A program made the position numbers and the translations under genes. Below, piece by piece: positions 43,237 through 51,039 of a stretch of DNA of 64,000 nt. The DNA is from Streptomyces mobaraensis (GTDB lineage: Bacteria > Actinomycetota > Actinomycetes > Streptomycetales > Streptomycetaceae), in contig NZ_CP083590.1 in assembly GCF_020099395.1 (NCBI RefSeq), positions 434,001-498,000 on the forward strand, in the 5' to 3' direction. Numbering within the stretch: position 1 is the first letter of the stretch; each line of letters begins with the position of its first letter. The notes below the pieces were generated by a model that made no database searches, was not told where the DNA came from, and saw only the letters and a program-made list of their open reading frames with translations.

Positions 43237-43746
43237 CTCGACCTCCTGTGAGGGGGGTGTGCCCGCCGTGGTGCGGCGGGCCCGGAGGTAGGCGAAGGGC
43301 CGGAAGTGACGGTATGCCACCCGCCGAGAGGGTGGTCGTCGCGTCCATGCCAAACGTGAGGCGAGTATCGGACCGCTCCCGTCCGGCTACAAGGGACGGC
43401 GCCCGCCGACACCCCTGGGACGCACGGGAAACCGGTCACCCCGCGACGCCTCCCCCACCCCAGGGCGGCACCCTCCACACCGAGCCGCCGCCCGCCCTTC
43501 GCGGAGGTCACGGCCGCCGCCCGGCCGGCCGGCGGCCACCGGCACAGGCCACCGGCACGTACCCGGCCCCGCGCACAACGGCCGTAAATGGCCGCTCCTT
43601 CAACCACCCCTGACATGACAGACGCCGGGGTCCTCCACCACCGGTCCGGCAACCCTTCGGCCCTCGACGGCCTCTTCCCCGGAGGGCGCGGCACCGCCAC
43701 GCCCCACGACGACGGTCACGACGGTCACACGGAAGCCGAGGGACGC
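43237..43746 (-). other. 510-bp gene-free region
   Basis: It lies between the divergent streptogrisin and FtsW/RodA genes and must contain both promoters. Reading frames that cross it show no ribosome site or coding pattern. I see no RNA gene or strong inverted repeat. Confidence 0.5.
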
Positions 43747-45153
43747 ATGGGCGCGACAGGCAGGAGGGCCATGAGGCAGGCGAGGCCGGAGGCGCCACCC
43801 GCGCGCCGGGCGGAACTGCTGCTGCTCGGCTTCGCGGTGCTGCTCACCCTGTTCGGCCACGCCTGCGTGGGACTGGCCACGGCGGACCGGCTGCCGGGCG
43901 ACCTGGTCCCGTACGCGGCCGGGCTGGCGGCCGTCGCCGGGGCCGGGCACCTGATGGTCCGCCGGTTCGCGCCGTACGCCGATCCGCTGATCCTGCCCCT
44001 GGCGGTGGCGCTGAGCGGGCTGGGGCTGGTCCTGCTGCAACGCCTGGACGTCTCGTACGCCATCCGGTTCCACGCCTCCCCGACCGAGGGGAACCAGCGG
44101 CTGTGGAGCGTGATCGGCGTCGCCGTCTGCGTCGCCGTGCCCGCGCTGCTCAAGGACCACCGCCATCTGCGGCGGTACACGTACGTGATGGTGTTCGGCG
44201 CGCTGGTGCTGCTGATGGCGCCGGCGTTCTTCGGAGCGGACACCTACGGCGCCAAACGCTGGATCCGGCTGGGCGCGCTCTCGTTCCAGCCGGGCGAGTT
44301 CGTCAAGATCGGCATCGCCGTCTTCTTCGCCGGATATCTGACCCAGCACAAGGACGCCCTGGCCCTGACCGGCCGCCGCGTCCTGGGCTTCCCGCTGCCC
44401 CGGGGGCGGCAGTTCGGACCGATCGCCGCCGTGTGGCTGCTGAGCCTGCTGGTCCTCGTCTTCGAACGGGACCTGGGCACGTCGCTCATCTTCTTCGGCC
44501 TGTTCGTGATCATGCTGTACGCCGCCACCGAGCGCGGCGGCTGGGTGGTGTCGGGCCTGCTGATGTTCGCCGCGGGCGCCGCCGTGGTCGGCAGCCTCGA
44601 ACCGCATGTGAAGGGCCGCGTCTCGGCCTGGCTGCACCCGATGGCCTACTGGGACACGCCCCGCCCGCCGGGCATCGTCTCCGACCAGTCCGCCCAGGCC
44701 CTCTTCAGCTTCGGCAGCGGCGGCGTCCTGGGCACCGGGCTCGGCAGCGGCCACTCCGACCTCATCGGCTTCGCCGGCCGCAGCGACTTCATCCTCACCA
44801 CCGTCGGCGAGGAGCTGGGTCTCGCCGGCCTGATGGCCGTCCTGCTGCTCTACGCCCTCCTCGTCGAGCGCGGTTTCCGCACGGCCCTCGGCGCCCGCGA
44901 CGCGTTCGGCACCCTGCTCGCCACCGGGCTGTCGGGGGCCCTCGCGCTCCAGGTGTTCGTGGTCGCCGGCGGGGTCACCGGCCTGATCCCGCTCACCGGC
45001 AAGGCGCTGCCGTTCCTCGCCTCCGGCGGCTCGTCCCAGGTCGCCACCTGGGTGCTCGTCGGCCTCCTCCTCAAGATCAGCCACGCGGCCCGCAGGCCGG
45101 ACCCGGGGGCGGCCGCAGTGGACGAACAGGCGACGCAGATGATCCGCCGGTAG
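43747..45153 (+). CDS. FtsW/RodA/SpoVE-family SEDS protein
   Basis: Encodes 468 residues with about 12 helices. SEDS proteins polymerise glycan strands from lipid II, each normally working with a class B penicillin-binding protein. Motifs: [20 protein letters not shown] (SFQPSE-type), [32 protein letters not shown] (the catalytic loop region), and [13 protein letters not shown] near the end. The length is that of Streptomyces extra FtsW/RodA-like proteins. No PBP gene is adjacent, so the partner is elsewhere. Start choice: ATG following GAGGG; a later ATG eight codons in has AGGAGG very close. Confidence 0.93.
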   Translation: MGATGRRAMRQARPEAPPARRAELLLLGFAVLLTLFGHACVGLATADRLPGDLVPYAAGLAAVAGAGHLMVRRFAPYADPLILPLAVALSGLGLVLLQRLDVSYAIRFHASPTEGNQRLWSVIGVAVCVAVPALLKDHRHLRRYTYVMVFGALVLLMAPAFFGADTYGAKRWIRLGALSFQPGEFVKIGIAVFFAGYLTQHKDALALTGRRVLGFPLPRGRQFGPIAAVWLLSLLVLVFERDLGTSLIFFGLFVIMLYAATERGGWVVSGLLMFAAGAAVVGSLEPHVKGRVSAWLHPMAYWDTPRPPGIVSDQSAQALFSFGSGGVLGTGLGSGHSDLIGFAGRSDFILTTVGEELGLAGLMAVLLLYALLVERGFRTALGARDAFGTLLATGLSGALALQVFVVAGGVTGLIPLTGKALPFLASGGSSQVATWVLVGLLLKISHAARRPDPGAAAVDEQATQMIRR

Positions 45154-45247
45154 CCCCAACTCCCGCGCCTGTGCGCCCCCTTGCCTCGTTGTTCAACAAT
45201 CCCTATCGTCGTCTGACACCACCGCCCCCCACACCGGCGAGGTGTCC

Positions 45248-46036
45248 ATGCGCACGTCCCCGCACGCCACCACCCCCGCCGCGGCCCGGGCCGCGTTCCG
45301 CGCCGGCCGCGCCGAGCCCACCGCGGGCTGGGCGGACGGCCACACCCAGGCCAACCTGATCGCCGTCCCGGCCGACTGGGCGTACGACGTCCTCCTCTTC
45401 GCCCAGCGCAACCCGCGGCCCTGCCCGGTCCTCGACGTCACCGAGCCGGGCGGCGTCACCACCCCGCTCGCCCCGGGCGCCGACCTGCGGACCGACCTGC
45501 CCAGGTACCGCGTCTGGCGCGACGGCCGGCCGGTGGCCGAACCCACCGACGCCACCGACGTCTGGCGGGACGACCTCGTCGCGTTCCTCATCGGGTGCAG
45601 CTTCACCTTCGAGGGCGCCCTGCGCGCGGCGGGCGTGCCGCTGCGCCACGTCGAGCAGGGCCGCAACGTCGCCATGTACGTGACGAACCGTCAGTGCCGC
45701 CCGGCCGGCCGGCTCCGCGGGCCGCTCGTGGTGTCCATGCGCCCGGTCCCCGCCGGCCTGGTCGCGACCGCGCACCGGCTGACCGCGCTGATGCCCGCCG
45801 TGCACGGCGCGCCCGTGCACGCGGGCGACCCGGCGGAGCTGGGCATCGCCGACCTCGCGCGGCCGGACTTCGGCGACCCCTGCGCCGCCCACGAGGGAGA
45901 CGTGCCCGTCTTCTGGGCCTGCGGCGTCACACCGCAGGCCGCCCTGGCGGCCTCCGCGCCGCCGTTCGCGATCACCCACGCGCCCGGGCACATGCTGGTC
46001 ACGGACGTCCGCGACGAGGAGTACCGGGTGCTGTGA
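45248..46036 (+). CDS. DUF1445 / D-glutamate cyclase-like putative hydro-lyase
   Basis: Encodes 262 residues. The UPF0317 (DUF1445) family blocks are all present: [57 protein letters not shown] and [20 protein letters not shown]. The fold corresponds to the domain found in mitochondrial D-glutamate cyclase, which interconverts D-glutamate and 5-oxo-D-proline. Bacterial members are annotated as putative hydro-lyases; the true substrate is unproven. The ATG has GAGG five bases upstream. It is transcribed toward the DUF692 operon, with which it converges. Confidence 0.9.
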   Translation: MRTSPHATTPAAARAAFRAGRAEPTAGWADGHTQANLIAVPADWAYDVLLFAQRNPRPCPVLDVTEPGGVTTPLAPGADLRTDLPRYRVWRDGRPVAEPTDATDVWRDDLVAFLIGCSFTFEGALRAAGVPLRHVEQGRNVAMYVTNRQCRPAGRLRGPLVVSMRPVPAGLVATAHRLTALMPAVHGAPVHAGDPAELGIADLARPDFGDPCAAHEGDVPVFWACGVTPQAALAASAPPFAITHAPGHMLVTDVRDEEYRVL

Positions 46037-46188
46037 TCCCGTCCCCGGCCCGGGCCGACGCCCGGAAGGCCGCGGCCTCGGGGCCGGGGCCGCCCGGCGG
46101 CCGCTCCCACCCGGCGTGCCCGGCCCGGCACGTGGCCGGCCCCCGGCCAGGCCGAGCGGCTCGGCGCCGGCGGCCGTGACCCGGCGCG

Positions 46189-47232
46189 TCACGAGCAGCT
46201 ACTGCTGCTGCAACTCGACGACGAGCAGCTGCTCGACGAACAGCTCGACCCGGACGAGGAGTCGGAGGACGAACAGCCGGAACCGGACGAGCACAGCAGT
46301 CCGCCGGTGTGCCCGGCCGAGCCGCCGGAGTCCCGCGAGGTGCCGCTGTCGCAGGAGGCGCCGACGACGAGCACCGCGCCGCAGGACCACGACGAGGACG
46401 ACGAGGACGACGAGGACGACCCAGACGACGGGGAAGTGGCCGTGCCGGAGCCCGAGGAGCCCCCGCGCCCCCGGCCGTTCCACCACCGCCGGGAGGGCAC
46501 CGGTTCCTGCTGGGCGGCCCGTTCGAACTCCCGGCGCAGCCCGCCGTCGGGCAGCGCGCCCGTCCCGCCGACGGCGACCACGCCCGCGGCGCCCTCCGGG
46601 TGGCGGGCCGGGTCGGGCTCGTTCCAGGGGGCCGTCCGGATCCGCTCCCGCGCCAGTCGGCGTCCCTCCCGGGTGAAGGGCATCAGCGTCTTCTGCGGCC
46701 GGCACCCGACCCGCGCGACGACGCCCAGCATCACCAGGATGAGGGCCGCCATCGAGGCGGGCTGGAACAGCGCCAGGGCGAGGACGCCGGTGACCGGCAG
46801 CCCGGGCAGCTGGATCCACATCGCCCGGCGCCACCAGCGCCGGACGTCCGGCCGCAGCAGCACGCCCCGTTCGACCAGCGACCGGTGCAGGTCCGCCACG
46901 GCCGGGTCCTCGCGCAGGGCGCGGCGGAGCTTCCGCAGCGAGCGGGCCCAGTCGTTGCCGCAGTGCCGCAGCAGCGCGCGTTCGAGGGCGTCGCGCGAGG
47001 CGGGGCTGACGACCGTGACCCGGCCGCCGTTCACGGTGACGCGCCCGTCCTGCCGCATCGCGGTGATCACGGTGTCCGCGACGCGGCCCGCGCCGCCGGT
47101 CAGGTAGGCGAGGTCGAGCCGGTCGAGTTCGATCCCGGGCGCGAGATCACCGTAACCGAGGTACCACAGGCGCAGTATCCAGACGGAGGGGGCGACGACG
47201 GTCAGCACCGCCACCAGGAGCAGGAGGATCAT
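46189..47232 (-). CDS. Membrane protein with Ser/Cys-rich repetitive C-terminus (TIGR04222-like)
   Basis: Encodes 347 residues. TM1 is at about 1-24. A cytoplasmic domain with LDLAYLTGGAGRVADTVITA follows, then two transmembrane helices (about 136-178). Arg-rich and Pro-rich linkers lead to a low-complexity tail (about 255-347) made of Ser, Gly and Cys. Its Cys residues are 284, 294, 314, 320, 331, 336, 341 and 346; the last four fall exactly every five residues, separated by Ser4. This matches proteins I recall being encoded beside DUF692 genes (TIGR04222), which have Gly/Cys tails. Its start overlaps the stop of the next upstream gene (ATGA). It could be the substrate of the DUF692 enzyme (inference). 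Confidence 0.85.
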   Translation of the reverse strand: MILLLLVAVLTVVAPSVWILRLWYLGYGDLAPGIELDRLDLAYLTGGAGRVADTVITAMRQDGRVTVNGGRVTVVSPASRDALERALLRHCGNDWARSLRKLRRALREDPAVADLHRSLVERGVLLRPDVRRWWRRAMWIQLPGLPVTGVLALALFQPASMAALILVMLGVVARVGCRPQKTLMPFTREGRRLARERIRTAPWNEPDPARHPEGAAGVVAVGGTGALPDGGLRREFERAAQQEPVPSRRWWNGRGRGGSSGSGTATSPSSGSSSSSSSSSSWSCGAVLVVGASCDSGTSRDSGGSAGHTGGLLCSSGSGCSSSDSSSGSSCSSSSCSSSSCSSSSCS

Positions 47233-47660
47233 CGGTCGCCGCCTTTCGTACGCCGGGTGGACAGGGCCGCGGTGAGGCGGCGCAGTGGCCCCGGCCGGGT
47301 GGTCTCCTCCGCCGCGGCCGACCACTCCGCCAGCCGCCGGGCCGGCTCGCCTGCGACCGCCGTGGTGCGCAGCAGGTGGCGGGCGAAGTCCCGGGCGTCG
47401 CGCCGGTAGCCGTGCGCCTGGGGCCGGCCCGTGGCGTAGGCGAGGAACAGCGGCCGGTACCGGTCGCCGAGGACGCCAGCGAGTTCCGGGGCCACCTTGG
47501 CGACGACGCGCAGGCGCTTGGTCAGCAGCACGTCGCGCTGGAGTGCCAGCCGGGCCGGGTCGAAGCCGGGTGGCGGCGGGGTGTCCTCGACGAGGGCGGA
47601 GAGCAGGTCGTGCTGGGCGCGGGCGAGCCGCCGGCGGGCGGCGTCGAGGTCATCGGACAC
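47229..47660 (-). CDS. DUF692-associated small partner protein
   Basis: Encodes 143 residues, predicted all-helical and Arg/Leu/Ala-rich. Features are [20 protein letters not shown], then [40 protein letters not shown] and a basic C-terminus. It overlaps the DUF692 gene by 11 bp and the tail-bearing membrane protein gene by 4 bp, so all three are translated together. In known DUF692 pathways a second protein (MbnC, TglI, or a DUF2063 member) binds the precursor peptide and the enzyme. This protein occupies that position, but I cannot claim homology. The GTG start has only a weak ribosome site, as expected for coupling. Confidence 0.8.
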   Translation of the reverse strand: MSDDLDAARRRLARAQHDLLSALVEDTPPPPGFDPARLALQRDVLLTKRLRVVAKVAPELAGVLGDRYRPLFLAYATGRPQAHGYRRDARDFARHLLRTTAVAGEPARRLAEWSAAAEETTRPGPLRRLTAALSTRRTKGGDR

Positions 47661-48498
47661 GGCTGCCCGTCCGGGCGGTCGCGGCGCGGACGGCGGCGAG
47701 TTCGGCCGCCAGGCCGTCCGCCGAGGGGAAGTCGTCGTCCCGTTCCAGCAGGACGCCGGGCGGGGTGACGCGGGAGCACAGGTCGGCGAGGACGTCGAGG
47801 ACGGGCGGGCCGACGGGGTGGGCGTGGGTGTCGTGCCACACGCCGTCGCGTTCGTGGCCGCCGGCCACGTGGACGTAGGCGATGGCCTCCACCGGCAGCT
47901 CGTCGAGCGCGCGGGACGGGTCCTCGCCGCGGTTGACGTGGTTGGTGTGCAGGTTGGCGACGTCGACGAGCAGCCGTACGCCGGTCCGTGCGACGAGTTC
48001 GGCGAGGAACTCGCCTTCGGTGAAGTCCTCGTCGGGCCAGGCCAGGTAGCCGGCGATGTTCTCCAGGGCGAGCGGTACCGGCAGGGCCTCCTGGGCCAGC
48101 CGGACGTTGGCGCAGAGGACGTCGAGGGCGTCGCGGGTGCGCGGGACGGGCAGCAGGTGCCCGGCCTCCAGGCGGTGGGACGGCAGCAGCCCGCCGCCGG
48201 ACCGCACGAAGGCGATGTGCTCGCTCACCAGCGGAGAGCCGAGGGCCTCCGCGAGGTCGGCGAGGGCGGCGAGCCGGGCGAGGTCGGGCCGCTCGGCGCC
48301 GCCCAGTCCGAGCGAGACGCCGTGCGGCACGACCGGCAGGCCGCGGGCGCGCAGCCGGCGCAGCGGCTCGGGCAGGTGGCCGGGGCACAGGTTCTCGGCC
48401 ACCACCTCGACCCAGTCGACGCCGGGCAGCGCCGCGATGTCGTCCGCGATCTCCGGCCGCCAGCCGATCCCCGTCCCCAGCGTCCCCGAAACATTCAT
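47650..48498 (-). CDS. DUF692-family iron enzyme (MbnB/TglH-like)
   Basis: Encodes 282 residues forming a TIM barrel. DUF692 enzymes (MbnB of methanobactin, TglH, and related) bind two or three iron ions and oxidise Cys in ribosomal peptides. Conserved blocks and likely metal ligands: [20 protein letters not shown] (His59), SEHIAF (Glu93/His94), ALENIAGY (Glu146), [11 protein letters not shown] (Asp179, Asn182, His184), YVHVAGGHE (His210), WHDTHAHPV (His222, Asp223) and [10 protein letters not shown] (Glu252). The full metal-binding set is visible, so the enzyme is likely active. It is first in a three-gene operon that reads enzyme, partner, membrane protein with Cys tail. An ATG five codons upstream is an alternative start. 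Confidence 0.93.
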   Translation of the reverse strand: MNVSGTLGTGIGWRPEIADDIAALPGVDWVEVVAENLCPGHLPEPLRRLRARGLPVVPHGVSLGLGGAERPDLARLAALADLAEALGSPLVSEHIAFVRSGGGLLPSHRLEAGHLLPVPRTRDALDVLCANVRLAQEALPVPLALENIAGYLAWPDEDFTEGEFLAELVARTGVRLLVDVANLHTNHVNRGEDPSRALDELPVEAIAYVHVAGGHERDGVWHDTHAHPVGPPVLDVLADLCSRVTPPGVLLERDDDFPSADGLAAELAAVRAATARTGSRVR

Positions 48499-48604
48499 GA
48501 TCCCCACCCCCATGGCCCCGGGGCCTCAGGGACCCCGGGTGATTCCGCCCGCTCACCTTATAAATCGCCGGGGGAAACGGGAGGGGGCCATGGAGTGATC
48601 CAGG

Positions 48605-49618
48605 TCACCCCACGGGCGCGGGGGCCAGCAGGTCGGGGTGGTGGCGCCGGGCCACGCCCGGGTGGGCCCGCAGCCAGCCCTTGATCTCGTTGCGGCCGTA
48701 CTCGGCGAACAGCGGGTTCGCCGCGTCCTGGGTGACGCCGGGGGCGCGGTGCGCGTGCGGGAAGGGGACGGGCTCGATGCGGGCGTCCAGCCGCGGGTTG
48801 TAGAAGAACGGCACGGAGTAGCGCTCACGGGCGCCAGGCGGGCTGACGACGCGGTGGTTGGTGGCCTTGAGGTAGCCGTTGGTGGCCACTTCCAGGAGCT
48901 CGCCGAGGTTGACGACGAAGGCGCCGGGCAGCGGGGGGACGTCGAGGAACTCCCCGTCGGGGCCCTCCACTTGGAGCCCGCCGACCTCGTCCTGGAGGAG
49001 CAGGGTGAGGAAGCCGTAGTCCTTGTGCGCGCCGACGCCCTGCCCGGAGCCGTCGGGGGCGCTGCCGGGGTAGCGGACGAGCTTGAGGTGCAGGTGGGGG
49101 CGGTCGGCGAAGGCGTCGTCGTAGAAGTCGGCCGGGGCGCCGATGGAGGCGAGGAGCTCGTGCAGCAGCCGCTCGGCCACGGCGCTGAGGCGGTCGATCC
49201 AGTGCAGGGCGACGGTGCGCAGTTCGGGGAGGGCGGCGGGCCACTGGTTGGGGCCGTCCAGCCACCAGTAGCCCGGTTCGTCGGCGGCGGGCGCGTGCGG
49301 GGCGCGCTCGGCACCGATGTCGAGCTGGTCCCGCCAGTCGCGGCTGCCGCCGGTGCGCTCGTCGCCGATGCGCGTGTAGCCGCGGAAGTGGGGGGAGTTG
49401 AGGTTGCTGATGGCGAGCCGGTCGGCTTCCGGCAGGGCGAAGAAGGCGCGCATGGTGCGCATCAGGGCGGCGGTCTCGTCGTCGGTGATGCCGTGGCCCG
49501 TCAGGTGGAAGAAGCCGACGTCCCGGGCGGCGGCGTGCAGCGCCTCGTGGAGGCGGGCGCGGTCCTCGGGGGTGCCGGAGGCGGCGGAGAGGTCGATGAC
49601 GGGGAGCTTGTCGTTCAT
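48605..49618 (-). CDS. 2-oxoglutarate-Fe(II) oxygenase, isopenicillin N synthase family
   Basis: Encodes 337 residues. The N-terminal DIOX_N half (PVIDLSAASGTPEDRARLHE, GFFHLTGHGI) is followed by the double-stranded beta-helix 2OG-Fe(II)_Oxy domain. Iron is bound by His and Asp of GAHKDYGFLTLL and the distal His of KATNHRVVSPPG. Oxoglutarate is bound by Arg in RERYSVPFFYN. It belongs to the broad flavonol-synthase/IPNS-like family; the substrate is unknown. It lies 106 bp upstream of the DUF692 gene on the same strand, so it may share its transcript and could act on the same product (inference). Confidence 0.93.
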   Translation of the reverse strand: MNDKLPVIDLSAASGTPEDRARLHEALHAAARDVGFFHLTGHGITDDETAALMRTMRAFFALPEADRLAISNLNSPHFRGYTRIGDERTGGSRDWRDQLDIGAERAPHAPAADEPGYWWLDGPNQWPAALPELRTVALHWIDRLSAVAERLLHELLASIGAPADFYDDAFADRPHLHLKLVRYPGSAPDGSGQGVGAHKDYGFLTLLLQDEVGGLQVEGPDGEFLDVPPLPGAFVVNLGELLEVATNGYLKATNHRVVSPPGARERYSVPFFYNPRLDARIEPVPFPHAHRAPGVTQDAANPLFAEYGRNEIKGWLRAHPGVARRHHPDLLAPAPVG

Positions 49619-50372
49619 GAGATGTCCACAGCGTGAGGGCCCGGGTACGCCCGTGGTCCCCGCGCGTCCCGCACCGCCGCCCGGATACGGGCAGGGCGGA
49701 GCGGGGCGCGCGGAGCCGGAACGGGCGGATGCCCGGTGCGAAGTGCGAGCGGTGCGAAAACGATGCGAGAGAACGCTGAGAGGCAGCGCGGAGAACGCGC
49801 GGGATCAGCGCGGAGAGCGCCCCGGCCCGGTCGGAAAGGACGGGCGGCAGGAGGCGCGGGTCAGCCGGAGAGGCGACAGGACATGCTCGTGACGCGCAGG
49901 AAGTCCACGTGGCGTCGCTTTACAAGCAGATTCACACGAAAGAGGGTATACGACCGCGGGATGGTTGGCGGTGTCCCCCTCGTCACACCCGTTGACCTGG
50001 GCGAAGGCGGTGCCGGGCGGGAGCCCGCCGAGGAGCCTTCGCCAGCCTGGACGAGGTGCGGCAGGCCCGCCCGGCGCGTCGCGTGGGGGCGCCGTCCGGG
50101 CGGGCCGACGGCCGGAAACCCCGCCGCGCACCGCACGCTACCAGCCGGACGCACAGCGTCCGGACAGTGTCACTCACAGGCGTCCCCCGGTGACCGTCCC
50201 CCACCGGCGACCGCCCCCGCGGGAGTGGCCGGAAGGCCGCGGCGGACCCGCGCACCGGCCCCGACGAGCGGCGATGGGGCGAATGAGTGAAATCCCGGAA
50301 CTTCCCAAAACGGTCACAGTTACTCAGTTCGCTTCCCAGCGGGAAAAACCTCTTCGATCGAAAGGCATAGAC
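49619..50372 (+). other. 754-bp gene-free region upstream of the rodlin gene
   Basis: No gene is supported; frames through it are non-coding in composition. It includes short imperfect repeats of CGCGGAGA/GCGGAGAGC (about 49770-49820) and an A/T-richer patch (about 49905-49955). The stretch before the rodlin start contains GTCACAGTTACTCAGTTCGC, a plausible promoter area. Confidence 0.5.
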
Positions 50373-50768
50373 GTGCTCAAGAAGGCAATCGCCACGGCCG
50401 CGGTGACGGCTTCCGCAATCGGCGCCATGGCCACTCCCGCGATGGCATGGGGCGGCGACGAGCAGGACGCCGTCAACGGGAACGGCGCCAAGACCGGCTA
50501 CGGCAACACCCACACCGGCGGCAAGGAAAGCCCGCAGATGAGCCTGGTCCAGGGCTCGCTCAACAAGCTCTGCATCGGTCTCGGCCGGGCCAACATCCAG
50601 AACATCGTGGCCCTGCTCAACATCGGCCTCCAGGACATCCCGATCCTGTCGTCGGAGCAGGAGCAGCAGTGCACCGACAACTCGACGATCAACGACGGCG
50701 ACGACCCGCTGTCGCACATCCTCGACGATCTGCCGATCCTGTCGGGCAACGGCTCCGCCAACGGCTGA
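50373..50768 (+). CDS. Rodlin (aerial hyphae surface protein)
   Basis: Encodes 131 residues. Rodlins organise chaplin fibrils into the paired rodlets on aerial hyphae and spores. The Sec signal peptide is MLKKAIATAAVTASAIGAMA, ending in AMA. The mature sequence shows family blocks NGNGAKTGYGNTHTGG, SPQMSLVQGSLNKLCIGL, VALLNIGLQDIPILSSEQEQ, QQCTDNST and DDPLSHILDDLPILSGN. The Cys pair (LCIGL, QQCTD) matches family members. The GTG start has AAAGG at seven bases. Only one rodlin is present, whereas many species carry a divergent rdlA-rdlB pair. A strong terminator follows. Confidence 0.95.
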   Translation: MLKKAIATAAVTASAIGAMATPAMAWGGDEQDAVNGNGAKTGYGNTHTGGKESPQMSLVQGSLNKLCIGLGRANIQNIVALLNIGLQDIPILSSEQEQQCTDNSTINDGDDPLSHILDDLPILSGNGSANG

Positions 50769-50790
50769 CGTAGGCCCCGCGGTTCCGGGG

Positions 50791-50840
50791 AATCCCCCCG
50801 GTTCCGGCATCCGTGCCGGAACCGGGGGGATTCTTTTTTT
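50791..50840 (+). terminator. Strong intrinsic terminator of the rodlin gene
   Basis: A perfect 19-bp stem (50791-50809 with 50814-50832) and a 4-nt loop, followed by CTTTTTTTCC. It is a complete rho-independent terminator, unusual here in having a T-run, and fits a highly expressed gene. Confidence 0.92.
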
Positions 50841-50955
50841 CCGCGCCCGCCCGGCGGAACGGCTTTCCACGCCCGCCGGCCCGGGCCGACGGTTTTCCCG
50901 GCCCGGACGGGGATTCCCCTCGGCGGCCCGGCGGGAATTCCGGGGGCCTGGCCCC

Positions 50956-50979
50956 TTGACGCAACTCTGGTCCAGTCCA
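50956..50979 (+). promoter_or_regulatory. Chitinase promoter -35 box with DasR-like site
   Basis: TTGACG (50956-50961) is followed by TGGTCCAGTCCA (50968-50979), which matches 10 of 12 positions of the DasR operator core TGGTCTAGACCA. It lies about 60 bp before the chitinase start. DasR represses chitin genes in Streptomyces and is released by glucosamine-6-phosphate. Similar TGGTCCAGACC repeats occur in known chitinase promoters. Confidence 0.6.
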
Positions 50980-51039
50980 ACGATGTTCAGCGCGCAACCG
51001 CCCCCACCTCGTGCACACCTCAGCCACCGGGAGCATCCG

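Noticed and set aside
50956..51039. TTG at 50956 as the chitinase start
   Set aside because: It lies inside the probable promoter -35 box and has no ribosome site. The TTG at 51040 has GGGAG upstream and gives a proper signal peptide.
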